Below are positions 42,546-52,520 of a DNA stretch of 64,000 bases, piece by piece. The notes under the pieces were generated by a model. The model made no database searches, was not told the DNA's origin, and saw only the letters and a list, made by a program, of their open reading frames with translations. Within the stretch, counting starts at the first letter, position 1, and every line of letters starts with the position of its first letter. The position numbers were made by a program, and so were the translations under genes. The stretch is from Rhizobium sp. CCGE 510 (GTDB lineage: Bacteria > Pseudomonadota > Alphaproteobacteria > Rhizobiales > Rhizobiaceae), in assembly GCF_000292525.1 (NCBI RefSeq), contig NZ_AEYF01000021.1, positions 62,001 to 126,000 on the forward strand. Direction: 5' to 3'.

Positions 42546-44204
42546 CTACCGGCTTATTGTTTGCGCGATTTCCGAGAGTGTGCGCGTCGGCGTGATCGCC
42601 TCGGGATCGAGTTTGACCTCGATGATCGCCGGCTTGCCGCTGGTGCGCGCCCGTTCGAAGGCCGGCGCGAATTCCTCGGTCCGCTCCACCGTCTCGCCGT
42701 GGCCGCCATAGGCGCGGGCCAAAGCTGCGAAGTCGGGATTGGTCAGATCGGTGCTGGCGACGCGGCCGGGATATTCGCGTTCCTGATGCATGCGGATCGT
42801 GCCGTATATGCCGTTATTGACAACGACCGTGATGATCGCCAGGCCGTAACGGATGGCGGTGGCGAATTCCTGGCCGTGCATCAGGAAGCAGCCGTCTCCG
42901 GCGAAGCAGATGACCTCTCGCTCGGGGAAGAGCCGCTTGGCGGCGACGGCGGCCGGCAGGCCGTAACCCATCGAGCCGGAAGTGGGGGCGGCTTGGGTGT
43001 TGAAGCGGCGAAAACGATGGAAACGGTGCACCCAGGTGGCATAGTTGCCGGCGCCATTGGTGAAGATCGTTTCCGGCCCGGTATTGGCCTCCAGCCACTC
43101 CATGATCGGCCCCATATGAACTGGGCCGGGACCTGTCGCTGGCGGCTTCGACCAGGAAAGATAGGCTTGATGCATGCGTTGCGTGCGCTCGGCCCAGTGC
43201 GGCTCGGCCGGCGCTTCCAGATCGGCGAGCGTTGCGACGAAATCGGCGGGTGCCGCGCAGATGGCAAGATCCGGGCGATAGATACGGCCAAGTTCGGATG
43301 CGTCAGGATGGATGTGCACCAGCGATTGCTGGGGGTAGGGGATGTCGATCAGCGTATAGGACGAAGACGGCATCTCCGACATGCGGGCGCCGAGCAGGAT
43401 CAGCAGGTCGCTCTCCTTGATCTCCTTCGCCAGCGCCGGGTTGATGCCGATGCCGACATCGCCGGCATAGCAGGGATGGAGATGATCAAACAGCATCTGC
43501 CGGCGGAAGGAGCAGCCGACCGGCAGTCGGAAACGCTCCGCAAAGCTTGCAAAGTCGGCGACGGCGTCGGCATCCCAGCGTGTGCCGCCAAGGATCACCA
43601 TTGGCCGTTCCGCCTTCAGCAGCCTCACATAGAGATCGTCGATCTGGCTGCGGCCGGGATGCGCCTCGACGCTGACATAGTGCTTGGCGCGGGGTGCCTC
43701 GACCTCATCGCGCAGCATATCCTCCGGCAGCGTCAGCACGACAGGGCCAGGCCGGCCCGAGGTTGCGACCGCAAAGGCGCGGGTGACGAATTCGGGAATG
43801 CGGGCGGCATCGTCGATCTCGCCCACCCATTTGGCGAATTCGGTGAAGGCGCGGCGGAACTCGACCTCCTGGAAGGCTTCTCGCTCGCGGGCTTCTCGCT
43901 GCACCTGGCCGATGAAGAGGATCATCGGGATCGAATCCTGCTTGGCGATGTGCAGGCCGGCGGAGGCGTTGGTGGCGCCGGGGCCGCGGGTCACCATGCA
44001 GATGCCGGGTTCGCCGGTCAGTCTGCCCCAGCAATCCGCCATCATCGCCGCCCCGCCTTCCTGGCGGCAGACGACGACGTCGATATCGCTGTCGCGCAGT
44101 GCGTCGAGCACGGCGAGAAAACTCTCGCCCGGCACGCAGGAGAGACGCTTGACGCCGTTCGCCTTCAACGCCTCGACGATCAGTTGTCCGCCCGTCTTTT
44201 TCAT
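42546..44204 (-). CDS. ThDP-dependent enzyme, acetolactate-synthase-like
   Basis: This 552-residue thiamin-diphosphate enzyme has three domains. The N-terminal PYR domain has the catalytic Glu in VVVCRQEGGAAMMAD (about residue 49) and MVTRGPGATNASAGL; the middle domain contains PMVILGGTRWDADAV; the C-terminal PP domain has the ThDP-binding GDGCFLMHGQEFATAIRYGL...NN. Whether FAD binds cannot be told. It is the last gene of a tight four-gene operon beginning with a hydrolase gene, 13 bp after the CoA-transferase gene. A decarboxylase or carboligase acting on a 2-oxo acid or acyl-CoA is plausible. It does not match oxalyl-CoA decarboxylase closely. Confidence 0.88.
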   Translation of the reverse strand: MKKTGGQLIVEALKANGVKRLSCVPGESFLAVLDALRDSDIDVVVCRQEGGAAMMADCWGRLTGEPGICMVTRGPGATNASAGLHIAKQDSIPMILFIGQVQREAREREAFQEVEFRRAFTEFAKWVGEIDDAARIPEFVTRAFAVATSGRPGPVVLTLPEDMLRDEVEAPRAKHYVSVEAHPGRSQIDDLYVRLLKAERPMVILGGTRWDADAVADFASFAERFRLPVGCSFRRQMLFDHLHPCYAGDVGIGINPALAKEIKESDLLILLGARMSEMPSSSYTLIDIPYPQQSLVHIHPDASELGRIYRPDLAICAAPADFVATLADLEAPAEPHWAERTQRMHQAYLSWSKPPATGPGPVHMGPIMEWLEANTGPETIFTNGAGNYATWVHRFHRFRRFNTQAAPTSGSMGYGLPAAVAAKRLFPEREVICFAGDGCFLMHGQEFATAIRYGLAIITVVVNNGIYGTIRMHQEREYPGRVASTDLTNPDFAALARAYGGHGETVERTEEFAPAFERARTSGKPAIIEVKLDPEAITPTRTLSEIAQTISR

Positions 44205-44217
44205 GACAATGCCCTCT

Positions 44218-45411
44218 TCATGCCGATGCCTTCCTGTCGCGGTCGGCGAGTTCCGCCATAATTTCTTCGCTGTGTTCGCCGAGACGCGGGCTCGGTCTGA
44301 GGTAAGACAACGGCGTTTGCGACAGTACCACCGGCGTCCTGACCCCGGGGATCACGGTTCCGGCCGCATCCGCAAGGTCAATACGCAGGCCGCGGGCTTC
44401 AACCTGCGGGTCGGCAAACATCTCTTCGATCGTGTTGATCGGGCCGGCGGGAACCGCATTCTTCTCGCAGGCCTTGAGCAGATCCGCCCTCCGCCATTTC
44501 AGGGTCTCGGTCGAGATGAGGCTGCGCACCTCGCCGCGATTGGCGACCCGGGCCTTGTTGGTGGCGAAACGCTCGTCGCCGGCGATGGCGTCAAGGCCGA
44601 GGATGGTGCATAGGCGCCGGAACTGGCCGTCGTTGCCGACCGCCAGAATGAGATAGCTGTCCGCCGTCGGCACGACCTCATAGGGCGAGATATTCGGATG
44701 GGCATTGCCAAGGCGGGTGGGTGCGGCGCCGGAGACGAGGTAATTCATGTTCTGATTGGCGAGCACGGCCGATTGCACGTCGAGCAGGGCCATGTCGACG
44801 AGCTGGCCTTCGCCTGACTTCAGCGCGTGGATCAGGGCAGCCTCGATTGCCGAGACGGCATAGATGCCGGTGAAGATATCGGCGATGGCAACGCCTGCCT
44901 TCATCGGCTGGCCGTCCGGCTCGCCGGTGATCGACATGAAACCGGACATGCCCTGGACGATGTAATCGTAGCCGGCAAGGCTGGCATAGGGTCCGGTCTG
45001 GCCGAAGCCGGTGATCGAGCAATAGACGAGCTTTGGGTTCACCTGGCGCAGGCTATCGTAATCGAGCCCGTATTTGACGAGGCCGCCGAGCTTGAAATTC
45101 TCGATCACCACATCTGCGGTGGCGACAAGGCGGCGGACGAGATCCTGACCTTCGGGGCTCTTCAGATCAGCAGTAATCGAGCGCTTGCCGCGATTGGCGG
45201 CGTGGTAATAGGCGGCTGAGAGGTTTTCGCCATCGGCGCCTTCGACGAAGGGCGGCCCCCATTGTCGGGTCTCGTCACCGCCGTCGGGGTTTTCGACCTT
45301 GATGACGTCGGCGCCGAGATCGGCGAGCATCTGCCCCGCCCAGGGACCGGCGAGCACGCGGGCAAGCTCGATCACCCGGATGCCGGCAAGCGGCGGTTTT
45401 TTCGTCGTCAT
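44218..45411 (-). CDS. CaiB/BaiF CoA-transferase family protein
   Basis: The 397-residue class III CoA-transferase has LAGIRVIELARVLAGPWAGQMLADLGADVIKVE near the N-terminus, LKSPEGQDLVRRLVATADVVIENF with the region before the catalytic Asp, and TGFGQTGPYASLAGYDYIVQGMSGFM typical of the family, then GVAIADIFTGIYA. The start at 45411 has GAGGGA upstream. It lies 16 bp after the EamA gene and 13 bp before the ThDP gene. It would move CoA between two carboxylic acids; donor and acceptor are unknown. Confidence 0.9.
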   Translation of the reverse strand: MTTKKPPLAGIRVIELARVLAGPWAGQMLADLGADVIKVENPDGGDETRQWGPPFVEGADGENLSAAYYHAANRGKRSITADLKSPEGQDLVRRLVATADVVIENFKLGGLVKYGLDYDSLRQVNPKLVYCSITGFGQTGPYASLAGYDYIVQGMSGFMSITGEPDGQPMKAGVAIADIFTGIYAVSAIEAALIHALKSGEGQLVDMALLDVQSAVLANQNMNYLVSGAAPTRLGNAHPNISPYEVVPTADSYLILAVGNDGQFRRLCTILGLDAIAGDERFATNKARVANRGEVRSLISTETLKWRRADLLKACEKNAVPAGPINTIEEMFADPQVEARGLRIDLADAAGTVIPGVRTPVVLSQTPLSYLRPSPRLGEHSEEIMAELADRDRKASA

Positions 45412-45427
45412 ATTCCCTCGTCCGTTT

Positions 45428-46384
45428 CTACGGCGCCACTGTCGCCTCAGATGTATCGGATACAGGCTTTGAAGCAAAGCGGCGCTCGCGCCAGAGGATA
45501 TAGAAGCCCGACGCCATGATGATCGTGATCCCGAGCCATTTGACCGCATTCGGGAAGTCGCCGAAAACCAGCCAGGCGAAGATGGTCGCCGAGACGATCT
45601 CGAAATATTGCAGCGGTGCCAGCGTCGAGGCCGGTGCGGCGCGATAGGCATAGACGCCGAGGATGCCAGCAATTGCGGCCGTGGCGCCGACGCCGGCGAG
45701 ATAGAACCAGGCGCGGCCTTCCGGCATGACCGGGTCGAAGACGTCGGAGCCGGTTCCCCCTCCGAGATAGAGCAGGATGATGCAGAAGAGCAGGCCCCAG
45801 ATGCCCATCTGGAACTGCATCGACCACGGGTCTTCGCGATGCGCGAGGACCCGGGTCATCAGCACGAAAATCGCGATGCAGAGCGCGCTGAGGACGGGCA
45901 GGAGCGCGATGTAGCCGACCTCCTCGAAACTAGGCTGGATGATCAGCATCGCGCCGAAGAAGCCGACGCCGCAGGCGGTGTAGCGCCGCCAGCCGATGGT
46001 CTCCTTCAGGAAGATGCCGCCGAGGATCGTCACGATGATCGGCTCGACGAAGAAGATCGCGATCGCGTCGGCGACCGCCATATATTTCAGCGTGGTGACG
46101 AAGGAGATCATCGACACGGTGATGATTGCGCCGCGAATGGCGTGGAACAGGCTCTGGCGCCAGGAGAAATCGGCAAAGCTGCGCCGCCATAAGACGATCG
46201 GCAGCATGCAGAGCGCCTGGACCGCGAACCGGCCGGCGGTGATCTCGGCGGATGGCACGGTCGTGATCGCAAGCTTGGCGAAGATATCGATGATCGGCGA
46301 GAACATCACCGAGGCGAACATCAGCACAAGCCCCGTCATCACGTCGGAGGTGGACGAAGTGGGGCGGGCGGTCGTGCTGCTCAT
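45428..46384 (-). CDS. EamA/DMT-family transporter
   Basis: This 318-residue inner-membrane protein has ten predicted helices arranged as two EamA repeats (about 20-150 and 165-295). The first begins MTGLVLMFASVMFSPIIDIFAKLAI; the second has AIAGILGVYAYRAAPASTLAPLQYFEIV. DMT transporters usually export metabolites. The ATG at 46384 is preceded by GGAGAG nine bases upstream. It is the second gene in the four-gene operon and may export or import the operon's substrate. Confidence 0.9.
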   Translation of the reverse strand: MSSTTARPTSSTSDVMTGLVLMFASVMFSPIIDIFAKLAITTVPSAEITAGRFAVQALCMLPIVLWRRSFADFSWRQSLFHAIRGAIITVSMISFVTTLKYMAVADAIAIFFVEPIIVTILGGIFLKETIGWRRYTACGVGFFGAMLIIQPSFEEVGYIALLPVLSALCIAIFVLMTRVLAHREDPWSMQFQMGIWGLLFCIILLYLGGGTGSDVFDPVMPEGRAWFYLAGVGATAAIAGILGVYAYRAAPASTLAPLQYFEIVSATIFAWLVFGDFPNAVKWLGITIIMASGFYILWRERRFASKPVSDTSEATVAP

Positions 46385-46401
46385 GATGGAATCTCTCCGG
46401 C

Positions 46402-47331
46402 TCAGGATTTTGCGACGACCTCGTCGCACCAGTCCGCGAAGGCTGCGATAGCGCCATCCGCGCCGATCTCATTCAGCGTTTCGTGCCGCATGTCCTGATA
46501 TATCTCAGTGCTGATACGAGAGAAGCCCCTGGCTTTCAAATGGTTTGACAGCCAGACGATCGCTTTTCCACGCTCCGTAGCCGGATCCTCTCCGCCGCCG
46601 ACCAGATGGATCGGCATATCCCGCGGCAGCCGGGCGAGATGGATCTTCTGCGGGGCGCGAAAAGTCAGCTCGAAGAGGTCGAGCCAGAGAGAGACCGAGG
46701 CGTCGAAACCGCAGAGTGGATCGGCGATATATTTGTCGACTTCGTCGGGAAGGCGCGACAGCCAGTCGAATTCGGTGCGGCGGCCGGGAACGGATTTGCC
46801 CCAGGCGCCGAAGGTGAGCTTCGGCAACAAGCCGCTCGGCACGTCGGAGCCCTTCAGCATGCGCTCGGCAAAGAGGATCGCCTGGGCGGCGCGGCCGGCA
46901 AGGCCGACGGCAAAATTCGAATTCCAGACGGCGACGGCGTCGAAGTCGGCCGGCGCCGAGACCGATGCATTGAGGGCGATGAGGCCGCCCATCGAATGGC
47001 CGAAGAGGATCACCGGCAGGCCGGGATGGCGCAAGGCGGCGTGGGCGCGCATGGCGATGATATCGCCGATCACTCTGCCGACGCCGTCCCGCCGGGCGAA
47101 GCGGCCGATCGGTGCGTCGGGGGCGGTCGTCTCTCCGTGGCCGCGGTGGTCATGAGCGTAGACATGATAGCCGCGCGCCGCCATCGCCTCGGCAAAGCGG
47201 CGGTATCGTTTCGAATGTTCGGCCAGGCCATGCGATATCAACAGGATGCCCCGCGCCGGGCCGGCGGCCGCAGCATGGTGATAGGCGAGCGACGCCCCCG
47301 GCACGGTGAGCTTTTGCGTTTCAGAAAACAT
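46402..47331 (-). CDS. alpha/beta hydrolase, monoacylglycerol lipase/lysophospholipase type
   Basis: This 309-residue serine hydrolase has the oxyanion HGLAEHSKRYRRFAEAMAARGYHVYAHDHRGHGET near residues 35-70, the nucleophile elbow GHSMGG (Ser near 110), an Asp late in the sequence (GGGEDPATE), and the catalytic His in DMRHETLNE near 283. No signal peptide is seen. GGAGG lies seven bases before the ATG. It heads the four-gene operon with the EamA, CoA-transferase and ThDP genes, so it may release an acid that the next enzymes activate; this is inference. Confidence 0.9.
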   Translation of the reverse strand: MFSETQKLTVPGASLAYHHAAAAGPARGILLISHGLAEHSKRYRRFAEAMAARGYHVYAHDHRGHGETTAPDAPIGRFARRDGVGRVIGDIIAMRAHAALRHPGLPVILFGHSMGGLIALNASVSAPADFDAVAVWNSNFAVGLAGRAAQAILFAERMLKGSDVPSGLLPKLTFGAWGKSVPGRRTEFDWLSRLPDEVDKYIADPLCGFDASVSLWLDLFELTFRAPQKIHLARLPRDMPIHLVGGGEDPATERGKAIVWLSNHLKARGFSRISTEIYQDMRHETLNEIGADGAIAAFADWCDEVVAKS

Positions 47332-47488
47332 GTAGGTCCTCCCTGCGGTAACAAAGCAGATCGCTGGTGTATAATTCCTCAAATCGGAATCGATTTACGG
47401 AATTATGCAGCCTTGTTGCGATTAAGGGTTGCGGGCTTTTGATCTTCGTGCTTATTTGTTCCTGTATTGTTCTTTTTTGGGGGTTGAA

Positions 47489-48229
47489 ATGAGCAGCATG
47501 CAGTTGCGTACCTTGTCGTTCGCTTTGTCGATGGTTGTTACCAGCGCCGCCGTGGCGCAGGAGGCTGGCGGGCGCACCCGTTTTATCCTTTCGGCAAGCT
47601 GGCAGCCGGCGTTTTGCCAAACGAACCAGAAGAAGGCCGAATGCGCCAGCCAGACCGGCGAGCGCCCCGATGCGACGAATTTTTCCTTGCACGGGCTCTG
47701 GCCGATGCGACAGAATTATTGCGACGTCAGCGCCGAGCAGAAGGCCGCCGACAAGGACGGCAGTTGGAACACGTTGCCGGCGGTCACGCTTTCGGCCGAG
47801 ACGCAGGCGGCTCTCGCAAAGGCCATGCCCGGGACGCAATCCGGCCTGGAACGGCATGAATGGACAAAGCACGGCACCTGCACGAAAATGAGCGCCGAAG
47901 ACTATTTTGGCGTCGGCGTGCATCTGTTGGACGGCCTCAACGCGTCGGCCGTGCGCGAGCTTTTTGCCGCCAATATCGGCAAGCCGGTCAAGGCTGAGGC
48001 GATCAAGGCAGCTTTCGACAAGAGCTTTGGGCCGGGCGCTGGCGAGCGCGTCAAGGTGAGCTGCCGGCGGGCCGGCAATGTCAAGATGATCAGCGGCTTG
48101 ACCATCGGGCTTTCGGAGGCCGCCGGATCGGCGTCGGCGAAAAGTGCGGGCCTCACCGATTTGATCCAGGGTGCGGGGAAAACCTCCTTCGGCTGCGACG
48201 AAGGCGTCGTCGATGCTGCGGGGTTTTGA
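47489..48229 (+). CDS. secreted ribonuclease T2 family protein
   Basis: The 246-residue protein has a signal peptide (about 1-23, VTSAAVAQEA) and both catalytic segments of the RNase T2/RNase I family: CAS I FSLHGLWP with His68, and CAS II HEWTKHGTC with His123, Glu124, Lys127 and His128. Cysteines at about 43, 52, 78 and 131 could form disulfides in the periplasm. It degrades RNA without base preference in relatives. It stands alone and is divergent from the lipase operon. The start is the first ATG after an AT-rich region with a GGGGG run. Confidence 0.92.
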   Translation: MSSMQLRTLSFALSMVVTSAAVAQEAGGRTRFILSASWQPAFCQTNQKKAECASQTGERPDATNFSLHGLWPMRQNYCDVSAEQKAADKDGSWNTLPAVTLSAETQAALAKAMPGTQSGLERHEWTKHGTCTKMSAEDYFGVGVHLLDGLNASAVRELFAANIGKPVKAEAIKAAFDKSFGPGAGERVKVSCRRAGNVKMISGLTIGLSEAAGSASAKSAGLTDLIQGAGKTSFGCDEGVVDAAGF

Positions 48230-48326
48230 CCGGAAATCCTGAGTGAACCGGGTTTAGCGTTGCCCGCAGGCGCTGTTTCGCCTACATAGCGGCACGATCG
48301 AAGTTTCCCGCCCGGAGCAGCGCAGC

Positions 48327-49976
<1,650 letters not shown>

Positions 49977-50001
49977 TCGCAGCCATTTTCTTCAGTTGAG
50001 A

Positions 50002-50026
50002 AGCCCCGGTTCAGCCGGGGCTTTTT
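50002..50026 (+). terminator. intrinsic terminator of ettA
   Basis: AGCCCCGG (50002-50009) and CCGGGGCT (50015-50022) pair perfectly around a five-base loop and are followed by TTTT, 25 bp after the stop codon of ettA. Confidence 0.92.
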
Positions 50027-50103
50027 CACGTCTGGCTGTCGCAATTTGAGCAGGCAATTTCGCTGGAGCGCGAATTGCCGCTTGTCACCGTCTTTCAAAT
50101 CAC

Positions 50104-50119
50104 ATAAAGATATCTTTAT
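50104..50119. promoter_or_regulatory. SahR-type operator upstream of sahR-metF
   Basis: ATAAAGATATCTTTAT is a perfect 16-bp palindrome ending 18 bp before the regulator start, identical to the centre of the site before metH. It predicts autoregulation and control of metF. Confidence 0.87.
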
Positions 50120-50137
50120 ATCTTGATTGGACGGATA

Positions 50138-51163
50138 ATGAGCGAACCGCTGAAGCTTGGACTGGATGCGCTGGTGGACGTCTTGAAGGCGGCCGGCGAG
50201 CCCACGCGCCTGCGTCTTCTGGCGCTCCTCGACGGCGGCGACCTGACGGTGACCGATCTTACCGAGATTCTCGGCCAATCGCAGCCGCGCATCTCTCGCC
50301 ATCTGAAGCTGCTCGGCGAGGCTGAACTGATCGAACGCTACCAAGAAGGCGCCTGGGCCTATTTCCGCCTCAAGCAGGACGGCAAGGCGGCAATGCTGGT
50401 GCGGGCGTTGTTGAAACATGTCTCCGAGAACGATCCGACGGTGCTTCGCGACGGCGAGCGACTTTCACAGGTCAAGCGCCAGCGCGCCGAACGGGCACAG
50501 GCCTATTTCAGCCGAAACGCGGCTGAGTGGGACGAGCTTCGCCGCCTGCATGCCGCCGACGAAGAGGTCGACGCCGCCGTCATCCGGCTGCTCGGCAATC
50601 AGCCAATCGACTCCCTGCTCGATCTCGGCACCGGCACCGGCCGTATCCTCGAGCTTCTTTCCGGGCTTTACCGTCGGGCGATCGGTGTCGATGCCAGCCG
50701 CGACATGCTGAGCGTGGCGCGCGCCAATCTCGACAAGTCCCGTATCACCAAGGCCACTGTGCGCCACGCCGACATTTTGAACCTGCCGTTCGAGGGCCAG
50801 GATTTCGATCTGGTGACGATCCATCAGGTGCTGCATTTCTTCGACCAGCCGGAGATTGCGATCGCTGAAGCGGCGCGCATGCTCCGGCCGGGCGGCCGGC
50901 TCGTGGTCATCGACCTCGGGCCGCACGCGCTCGAATACCTTCGCGACGAACATGCGCATGTCCGTCTCGGTTTTTCGCACCAGGCGATATCCGACTGGCT
51001 GCACAGGGCCGGGCTCGACGTCGAGCAGGTTGTCGATCTTCATCCGGGTCAGCCAAGCGGGCAGGGGTTGACGGTCACCGTCTGGCTCGCGCGCGACCCG
51101 AGGCGCCTGATGGCTTCGCAGACGAGCGAAGGCGCCGAACCTACATTTGCCGGGAGAGTATGA
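50138..51163 (+). CDS. sahR: ArsR-family regulator fused to SAM-methyltransferase domain, SahR type
   Basis: This 341-residue protein has an ArsR winged helix (about 12-95, with EPTRLRLLALLDGGDLTVTDLTEILGQSQPRISRHLKLL) joined to a class I methyltransferase-like domain (about 125-325) with the SAM-binding motif LLDLGTGTGRILELL (160-174), acidic motif GVDASRDML and ADILNLPF. SahR repressors sense S-adenosylhomocysteine, for which the fused domain supplies a natural pocket. The ATG at 50138 follows a weak GGACGG. It is translationally close to metF (one base). Whether the C-terminal domain still methylates is unknown. Confidence 0.9.
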   Translation: MSEPLKLGLDALVDVLKAAGEPTRLRLLALLDGGDLTVTDLTEILGQSQPRISRHLKLLGEAELIERYQEGAWAYFRLKQDGKAAMLVRALLKHVSENDPTVLRDGERLSQVKRQRAERAQAYFSRNAAEWDELRRLHAADEEVDAAVIRLLGNQPIDSLLDLGTGTGRILELLSGLYRRAIGVDASRDMLSVARANLDKSRITKATVRHADILNLPFEGQDFDLVTIHQVLHFFDQPEIAIAEAARMLRPGGRLVVIDLGPHALEYLRDEHAHVRLGFSHQAISDWLHRAGLDVEQVVDLHPGQPSGQGLTVTVWLARDPRRLMASQTSEGAEPTFAGRV

Positions 51164-51164
51164 C

Positions 51165-52064
51165 ATGGCTTTGAACAACGCACGCGGCCGGAACATCGGG
51201 ATCTCATTCGAATTCTTCCCGCCGAAATCGGAAGAGATGGAAGGCCAGCTCTGGCAGACGGTGAGCGAGTTGCAGGACTGGGATCCGGATTTCGTTTCGG
51301 TGACCTATGGCGCCGGCGGCACCACCAAGGCGCCGACGCTCACCGCCGTCACGCGGTTTCTGTCGCAGACGCCGCTCGCCACCGCCTCGCATCTCACCTG
51401 CGTCGGCGCGACGAAGGAAGAGACGCATCAGGTGATCGATACATTCCGAAAGGCCGGCGTGACGCATTTCGTGGCGCTGCGCGGTGATGCGCCCGGCGGC
51501 GCCGGTGCGCCCTACCAGCCGCATCCCGGCGGTTATGCCAATGCAGCCGAGCTGGTGGCCGGCCTCAGGGAGATCGGCGATTTCGAGATTTCTGTTTCCG
51601 CCTATCCGGAAAAGCACCCTGAAAGCCGCGATACCGCTGCCGATGTCGAGATGCTGAAGCGCAAGGCCGACAATGGCGCCGACCGGGCGTTGACGCAGTT
51701 CTTCTTCGACAACGACAATTTCGAGCGCTACCTCGAGCGGGTGCGCGCGGCCGGCATCTCGATCCCGATCGTGCCCGGCATCATGCCGATCCAGAACCTG
51801 ACGCAGCTGAAGCGCTTCGCCGGCGCCTGCGGCACGATCATCCCGGCGTTTCTCGATGAGCGCTTCGCCGGCTTCGACGACAGGCCCGAGGAGCGCGCGA
51901 AGGTGGCAGCCGATGTCGCCGCCGAGCAGATCGAGGATCTCGTCCGGCGCGGCATCCGCGATTTCCATCTTTATACGATGAACCGTTCGCCTCTGGTTTC
52001 CGCCGTGCTTGACAATCTCGGCTTCTCCCGCCGGGCGGCAAAAAGTGCAGGCGCGGCCGCCTGA
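51165..52064 (+). CDS. metF: 5,10-methylenetetrahydrofolate reductase
   Basis: MetF makes 5-methyltetrahydrofolate, the methyl donor for MetH, using FAD. The 299-residue TIM-barrel protein has ISFEFFPPKSEEMEGQLW with the catalytic Glu near the N-terminus, FVSVTYGAGGTTK, ASHLTCVGATKEE, FVALRGDAPGG, ISVSAYPEKHPES and ALTQFFFDNDNFERYLERV. GGGAGAG precedes the start, one base after the sahR stop, so both genes are on one SahR-controlled transcript. A bidirectional terminator follows. Confidence 0.97.
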   Translation: MALNNARGRNIGISFEFFPPKSEEMEGQLWQTVSELQDWDPDFVSVTYGAGGTTKAPTLTAVTRFLSQTPLATASHLTCVGATKEETHQVIDTFRKAGVTHFVALRGDAPGGAGAPYQPHPGGYANAAELVAGLREIGDFEISVSAYPEKHPESRDTAADVEMLKRKADNGADRALTQFFFDNDNFERYLERVRAAGISIPIVPGIMPIQNLTQLKRFAGACGTIIPAFLDERFAGFDDRPEERAKVAADVAAEQIEDLVRRGIRDFHLYTMNRSPLVSAVLDNLGFSRRAAKSAGAAA

Positions 52065-52085
52065 TCGCTCGGTTGGTCAAAAGTG

Positions 52086-52118
52086 AAAAGCGCATGTCGG
52101 GCGGGACATGCGCTTTTT
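52086..52118. terminator. bidirectional intrinsic terminator after metF
   Basis: AAAAGCGCATGTC (52086-52098) and GACATGCGCTTTT (52105-52117) form a perfect 13-bp stem with a six-base loop. A T-run follows on the plus strand and the matching A-run gives a U-tract on the minus strand, so it can end both metF and the convergent small gene. Confidence 0.93.
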
Positions 52119-52179
52119 CATTGGCGGATTGATCAGGGGAGTTCAGGTACTACCAGTCATTACGCCTAGGTCGGCCAGC

Positions 52180-52257
52180 TCAAATGAAGAGCATGGACAA
52201 GACGAAAGCAAACGCTGCACTGACCAACAGAACATTCAAGGATTGCGTGAGTCCCAT
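52180..52257 (-). CDS. 25-residue single-pass membrane peptide
   Basis: An ATG at 52257 opens a 25-codon frame encoding MGLTQSLNVL, then LVSAAFAFVLSMLFI. Residues 7-25 are one unbroken hydrophobic helix, so an inner-membrane peptide is expected. GAGGAG lies six bases upstream, a near-ideal ribosome site, and a TATTAT -10-like box lies at 52284-52289, leaving a leader of about 20 bases. The gene ends before the bidirectional terminator it shares with metF. No family is recognised. The strong initiation signals and clean transcription unit argue that it is real, but codon evidence from so short a frame is limited. Confidence 0.7.
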   Translation of the reverse strand: MGLTQSLNVLLVSAAFAFVLSMLFI

Positions 52258-52520
52258 GTCTGTCTCCTCGCGTTAACCGGCAGATAATATGTTGGAAATA
52301 TGTCGCTTGGGAAGCAGAATCTATGCTGCGCTGCGGAAGGCCAGGGTGGATATGTCGAGGAGTGGTTCGGCAAGTCGCTGAAACAAATCGATTATTTCCA
52401 ATTAATTTTTGTTCACAGATTTTAACGCGCCGTTAAATTAGGCGATTGCCGGTTTACCTATGCGCCGAAAACATGGCGAACAGGCAACCGGTTGAAAACA
52501 TGCGGAATTCGCAACCGGCA

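Noticed and set aside
42522-44261. 579-codon frame antisense to the ThDP enzyme
   Set aside because: The sense protein has the full ThDP domain order; the antisense frame is a by-product of GC-rich third positions.
42546-45411. Oxalate degradation genes (formyl-CoA transferase plus oxalyl-CoA decarboxylase)
   Set aside because: The gene pair has the right families, but the ThDP protein's N-terminal and active-site segments look like acetolactate-synthase-type enzymes, so the specific name is not supported.
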